Origin: Brassica napus
Lineage: Eukaryota; Streptophyta; Magnoliopsida; Brassicales; Brassicaceae
NCBI RefSeq assembly: GCF_020379485.1
Contig: NC_063448.1
Location: 50,477,218-50,541,217 of the forward strand
Direction of reading: 5' to 3'
Length of the DNA stretch: 64,000 nucleotides
Below, piece after piece: positions 60,405 through 64,000 of the stretch. Both the position numbers and the translations under genes were made by a program. Below the pieces are notes generated by a model, which saw only the letters and a program-made list of their open reading frames with translations, made no database searches and was not told the DNA's origin. How positions within the stretch are numbered: position 1 is the first letter of the stretch; each line of letters starts with the position of its first letter.

Positions 60405-60984
60405 GTAAAAGCAGTTCAAGCGGGAGATCTGCTTGCAGTTCAATATTTTTTGTCTTTTTGTGGAAAAAACAGGAGATCTGCATGCAGATCTCACCCGCCA
60501 ACATTTGGTAGTGTTGATCTGCTCTTTTTTTTGTTTGGTCAATAAATAACTTTGTTACAACACATAACTTTAAAAATATATTTATCTAATTTTATGAATA
60601 TAATATTTTTATTTTATTTACAACTTTAACAATACAAAATTATTATTTTCTACTTATTATTTTTTGTCATATAATTTTTAATTTTTTAAATAAGAAAATA
60701 AAAGAAGTATAAGCATCTTATAAAATATTTACAGGTATTTCGGGCGATACTATAACATCTAAGATATTTGTTTAGATATCTAGGTGTCATTTTTATTGTT
60801 TTAATATATGATATATAGTTTTTAAATGATTTTGTCATTCATAAGTTATAATAAATTATTTGATCGGTTTGATCTGGTTCTCTCCTGCATGATCCGCTTG
60901 ATCTGCACTTGTCCTGCTTGATCTGCACTTGTCCTGCTTGATCTGCATGATCTGCTTGATCTGTCCCGCTTGAACTGCTTTTAC
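60405..60984. mobile_element. 580-bp MITE with 21-bp inverted ends and GATCTGC repeats
   Basis: Perfect 21-bp inverted ends start GTAAAAGCAGTTCAAGCGGGA at 60405 and match its complement at 60964-60984. Inside the right end, GATCTGC/CTTGATCTGCA words repeat about seven times (60870-60975), and single copies appear near the left end. Such subterminal repeats are typical transposase-binding sites. The middle is AT-rich and non-coding. Confidence 0.75.
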
Positions 60985-61159
60985 CATTCGAAGCCTTACA
61001 TGGAAGTAGGATCCACGAGATATGCTACAAAGAAAACATAAAGTCATCAAGCTTTTTCTTTAGTGTTGTTCAACAAAGAAAAAGAAAAAAAGTGGAACAA
61101 AAATTAATTACTCACTAGGAGGCTTCTTCTTTTTAGTTGGAGGATTCTTTCTAGTCCTC
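60985..61159. other. Spacer
   Basis: Short unassigned stretch between the MITE and the repeated exon-like units. Confidence 0.3.
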
Positions 61160-62135
61160 GGGAGATCAAGGTCGCGCTTGAAGCATGAGGGAAAGGAGGC
61201 AAAGTTGGAGTTTGACTAGTCTGAGATATTTCTCGGGAACATCAAATCCACGTAACAAAACAAATTAATTAAAAAGGGTGAAGACCCATATTGAAAATTC
61301 AAGAATTGAGAAAAAATGAAGAGTAAAACTTACTTGATAAGGTCGCGCTTGAAACATGAGGGAAAAGAGGCAAAGTTGGAGTTTGACTAGTCTGAGATAT
61401 TCCGGGAATATCAAGTCCACCCCCTGTTCGGGAATGCGCTAGGCGCTAGTCGGGCGGTCGGGTTGGGCCTAGCGCCTAAAGAGAAAATCGGGGATTAAAC
61501 GGAAATTATGCGTAGCAGAATTTTTAGATGGTTTACTATGTTATAAAACATGTTAATCTTTAATTGTGTATAACATTAATACATTTTCATGTTTAAGATT
61601 GTATAAAACACACAAATAGAATATATAAACTTAATTTAGTGTAATTTTCATCAAAATTATGAATATAAATGATATTTATAAAATTTTAGATCAAATAAAC
61701 AAATAAAAATATTATTAAAAATAATAAAAAAATAAAAAAAAATAAAAAAAATAAAAAAAAAATAAAAAAAATAAAAAAATAGATTAGGCGGTCATTTAGG
61801 CGGTCTAGGCGGAAAAAATAGGATATCCGATTTTTTAAACCGATTTGGCATAAATCGGGGCTAAAGAGTGACGCGTAGCGCGTAGGCGGCCGATTTTTAG
61901 AACAGGGAGTCCACCTAACAAAAAAAATTAATTAAAAAGGGTGAAGACCCATATTGAAAATTCAAGAATTGAGAAAAAAATAAAGAGTAAAACTAACTTG
62001 ACAAGGTCGCGCTTGAAGCAGGAGGGAAAGGAGACAAAGTTGGAGATTGACTAGTCTGAGATATTCCGGGAACATCAAGTCCACATAACAAAACAAATTA
62101 ATTAAAAAGGGTGAAGACCCATATTGAAAAGGGAG
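61160..62135 (-). repeat. Triplicated exon-intron unit of about 170 bp
   Basis: Three copies of the same unit lie at about 61160-61330, 61335-62000 (split by an inserted element at 61422-61907) and 62000-62135. On the minus strand each has an exon-like part (frame DIPGISQTSQTPTLP in copy 2), a donor like GTAAGTTTTAC, a pyrimidine-rich intron with ACCCTTTTTAATTAATTTG, and in copy 2 a TTGTTAG acceptor. Copy 1 has a two-base frameshift. It looks like an internally repeated piece of a gene whose remainder is not recognised. It is not shown to be expressed. Confidence 0.65.
61422..61907. mobile_element. 486-bp TIR element with 8-bp target duplication
   Basis: The ends are CCCTGTTC and GAACAGGG, perfect inverted repeats. 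AGTCCACC lies immediately outside on both sides (61414-61421 and 61908-61915). Just inside are GC-rich words such as CGCTAGGCGCTAG and CGTAGGCGGCC. An AAAAAAT repeat run lies at about 61720-61780. The 8-bp duplication suggests a hAT-type transposase, although the CCCTG start is not the usual CAGGG. It is non-coding and splits the second exon-like unit, so it is younger than the triplication. Confidence 0.85.
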
Positions 62136-62389
62136 AATTGGGAAAAAGAGACACTTTCAAGTTTGATTTGTCTCAATAAGATTTTTTGAAGATTTTTTGG
62201 GAAACTAGGATTTTATTTCTTGTTAATACCATAATGCCCTTGTAATTAACCAAATAATATGAATTTTAAATATAAATTATAATTTTCGTAATTGATTTAA
62301 TATTAATTAAAAAAGTAAAAAAAAAGTAAAAACAAGGGAAAAAGAAATACGGTTAAAGAGTGTAGGGTAAATAACCATTTTTTTTATCT
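62136..62389. other. Spacer upstream of the DUF1985 gene
   Basis: AT-rich promoter-side DNA with poly(A) runs. Nothing else is recognised. Confidence 0.35.
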
Positions 62390-64000
62390 CGTCTTCTCTG
62401 CCGTTTCTCTTCACTCCTTCCATGGCGATTTAGGGTTAAGAGTTCTTCATCATGGTTCTGTGAATCCTTTCATCTCTAACCTCGTTCTCTAACCTCGTTT
62501 TCGTCAATTTCCTCTTCGTTCTCAAACACTACATCCAACGAAATCGAAGTCTTCTTCCTCAACGAGTTTCGTTCGACGGTTCTTTGCAAAATCGAAGTGT
62601 TCTTCCGTCAATTTCATCAAAATCTCACGTTTCTTCACACTAAGTATGTGATTTCTTCTATTGATTCTCTTAATAGATCCCTTCTCTAAACCCTAGATTT
62701 GATTAAGACCGATTTGTCATCTTTCTTAAACTAAGTTAGTTCCCTTAGTTTTATGGGTTGATTAATCATCTTAAAACCGATTTGCCATGCATGTTACTGT
62801 TTTTGATTTGTAAAGAGTATTGATTTAGGTTTTTGGAAAGGGGAAATTTTTGTGTCTCGGAATATTATACTAGTTGTCATTCGATTATAATGTTACACAA
62901 TTAGATTCGTTGATGTCTGTATGTAATGGTTGTTGTTCTGTGAAAAGTTAGATATAGGTGGAACATGTGTTTTAAAGTACGTAGATTGTAGAAGTGAAAG
63001 TATATTTTGGTTCTTATCTTTTGTTTCTGCTCTCATTTCAATCTTTTATCTTTGATTGTAGGTATGTATGGGGAGTTACCAAAGCGGCTTATTAAGGAGG
63101 GTGAGGAGACCCAAGTGACTCAGATCAATAACAACTGCAGAATGGTATGTTATATGGAAAGGTTGGAGGAATGGCTGCCAGAGGAGTTGAAAGAGGTGAA
63201 GAAAGATCGGGTTTTTGCTCCAATTTTTAAGTTGTACAAGAATGGTTTGGGTTACTCGGCGAGAGTGATACACAACTTCTTGTGTAGGGAGCTGGTGACT
63301 TACAAAAACTATGAGCTCTGGTTTGCGTTTGCGAGGAGACCACTTCGATTTTCTTTGGTAGAGTACCACGCAGTTACCGGCCTTCAGTGCGATACTAGTC
63401 TATCACGTAAGGAGTTGGTTGACTTCGAAGATGATGGTGGTTTCTGGAGCACAGTGGTGAGGAGAAAAGAGGGAGTAACTATCTTGGACCTTTGGAAGAA
63501 TCACCATGAAGCTGTTAAGAAGTGGAGTAATGATGATCGAATGTATCTGTGCATCATTGTGACTATGGTTTGCGCGAGAGATGAGAAGGCTAATATCCCC
63601 TTCAAGTATATCAAGTTGGTCATGGATCTTGAGAATGTTCAAAAGTATCCATGGGGAGTTGCTTCTTTTGACCTTCTCTGCGAGTCAATAGCTAAAACAC
63701 GGGACAAACTGAAGGAAAAGACTACTAGTTACGTCTTAGATGGCTTCTCCTACGCCTTGCAGATTTGGGCAATGGAAGCGGTACCAAAGATTGGAAAGCT
63801 CTGTGGAAAAAAATTGGACAAGGGTTTTATGAACGGTCCTAGATGCGTAAACTGGATGGGAGCTGCAAAGATTTCATACGGGGAGTTCAATAGGTTGGAG
63901 AACATCTTTACATCCGAGGTAAATATTCTAATTTAAGGTGATTGCATCCGGTTTTAATGAATGTTTAAATCTAACCTTGTTTACGTTTTATGTGTAGGAT
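62390..64000 (+). CDS. DUF1985-domain protein, partial at right edge
   Basis: A leader exon (about 62390-62643) is followed by an intron to 63061. The coding exon 63062-63918 has ATG at 63064 and encodes 285 residues. A donor GTAAAT follows, and the next exon starts at 63998, so the gene continues beyond the window. The protein matches the DUF1985 type (KLYKNGLGYSARVIHNFLCRELV, YHAVTGLQCD, FKYIKLVMDLENVQKYPWG, SYALQIWAMEAVP). DUF1985 proteins are strongly expanded in Brassicaceae, often next to Ulp1-like protease domains and carried by MULE transposons (the Kaonashi group). Whether a Ulp1 domain follows cannot be seen here. The leader has two tiny upstream frames, at 62422 and 62452. It may be a host gene or a transposon cargo gene. 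Confidence 0.78.

Overview
The window is nuclear DNA of a flowering plant of the mustard family (Brassicaceae), most likely a Brassica/Raphanus-type mesohexaploid. It is AT-rich, its genes have GT..AG introns, and it is full of short DNA transposons. From left to right the host genes are HMGB10-like (ARID/HMG protein), a WD40 gene, CAX2, a small plastid-type DnaJ gene and VARICOSE. From memory this is the Arabidopsis chromosome 3 order At3g13350, At3g13340, At3g13320, At3g13310, At3g13300 read backwards, with the expected PA200 gene (At3g13330) missing. That pattern fits gene loss after polyploidy. Arabidopsis gene numbers are recalled, not searched.

Region 1 (1-33 kb) is a rearranged HMGB10/WD40 block. 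A complete HMGB10-like gene (2445-4328) is followed by only the 3' end of a WD40 copy (about 5270-5612). Then come unidentified exon remnants (6.9-8.1 kb) and a 15-kb tandem array of about 42 AT-rich monomers of about 357 bp (8262-23245). The array has a four-monomer higher-order section and a recent 2.1-kb internal duplication. Beyond the array, more WD40 exon fragments and an HMGB10 promoter plus exon 1 form the left arm of a large inverted repeat (23.6-26.2 kb). A third copy of the block (27.0-29.75 kb) carries a shortened but still open HMGB10-like gene without ARID exons. The intact WD40 gene (30894-32942, minus) lies tail-to-tail with it. Several insertions have clear target-site duplications, so the order of events can be partly read.

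Region 2 (33-51 kb) is gene-rich: CAX2 (37860-39766, minus), a DnaJ gene (44158-44643, plus) and VARICOSE (45293-50923, minus). Between them lie dispersed non-autonomous elements, including a 2-kb palindromic MITE pair, and a tRNA-Asp pseudogene. The three genes have intact splice sites and open frames. Their recalled roles are vacuolar Ca/Mn transport, plastid chaperoning and mRNA decapping. They are neighbours by ancestry and do not form a pathway.

Region 3 (51-64 kb) is repeat-rich: a frameshifted LINE, a TIR element, a Gypsy-type LTR plus gag without pol, MITEs, a triplicated exon-intron unit split by an element with an 8-bp target duplication, and at the right edge the first coding exon of a DUF1985-family gene that runs off the window.

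All exon coordinates were read by eye from splice consensus and frame continuity. No similarity search was run.
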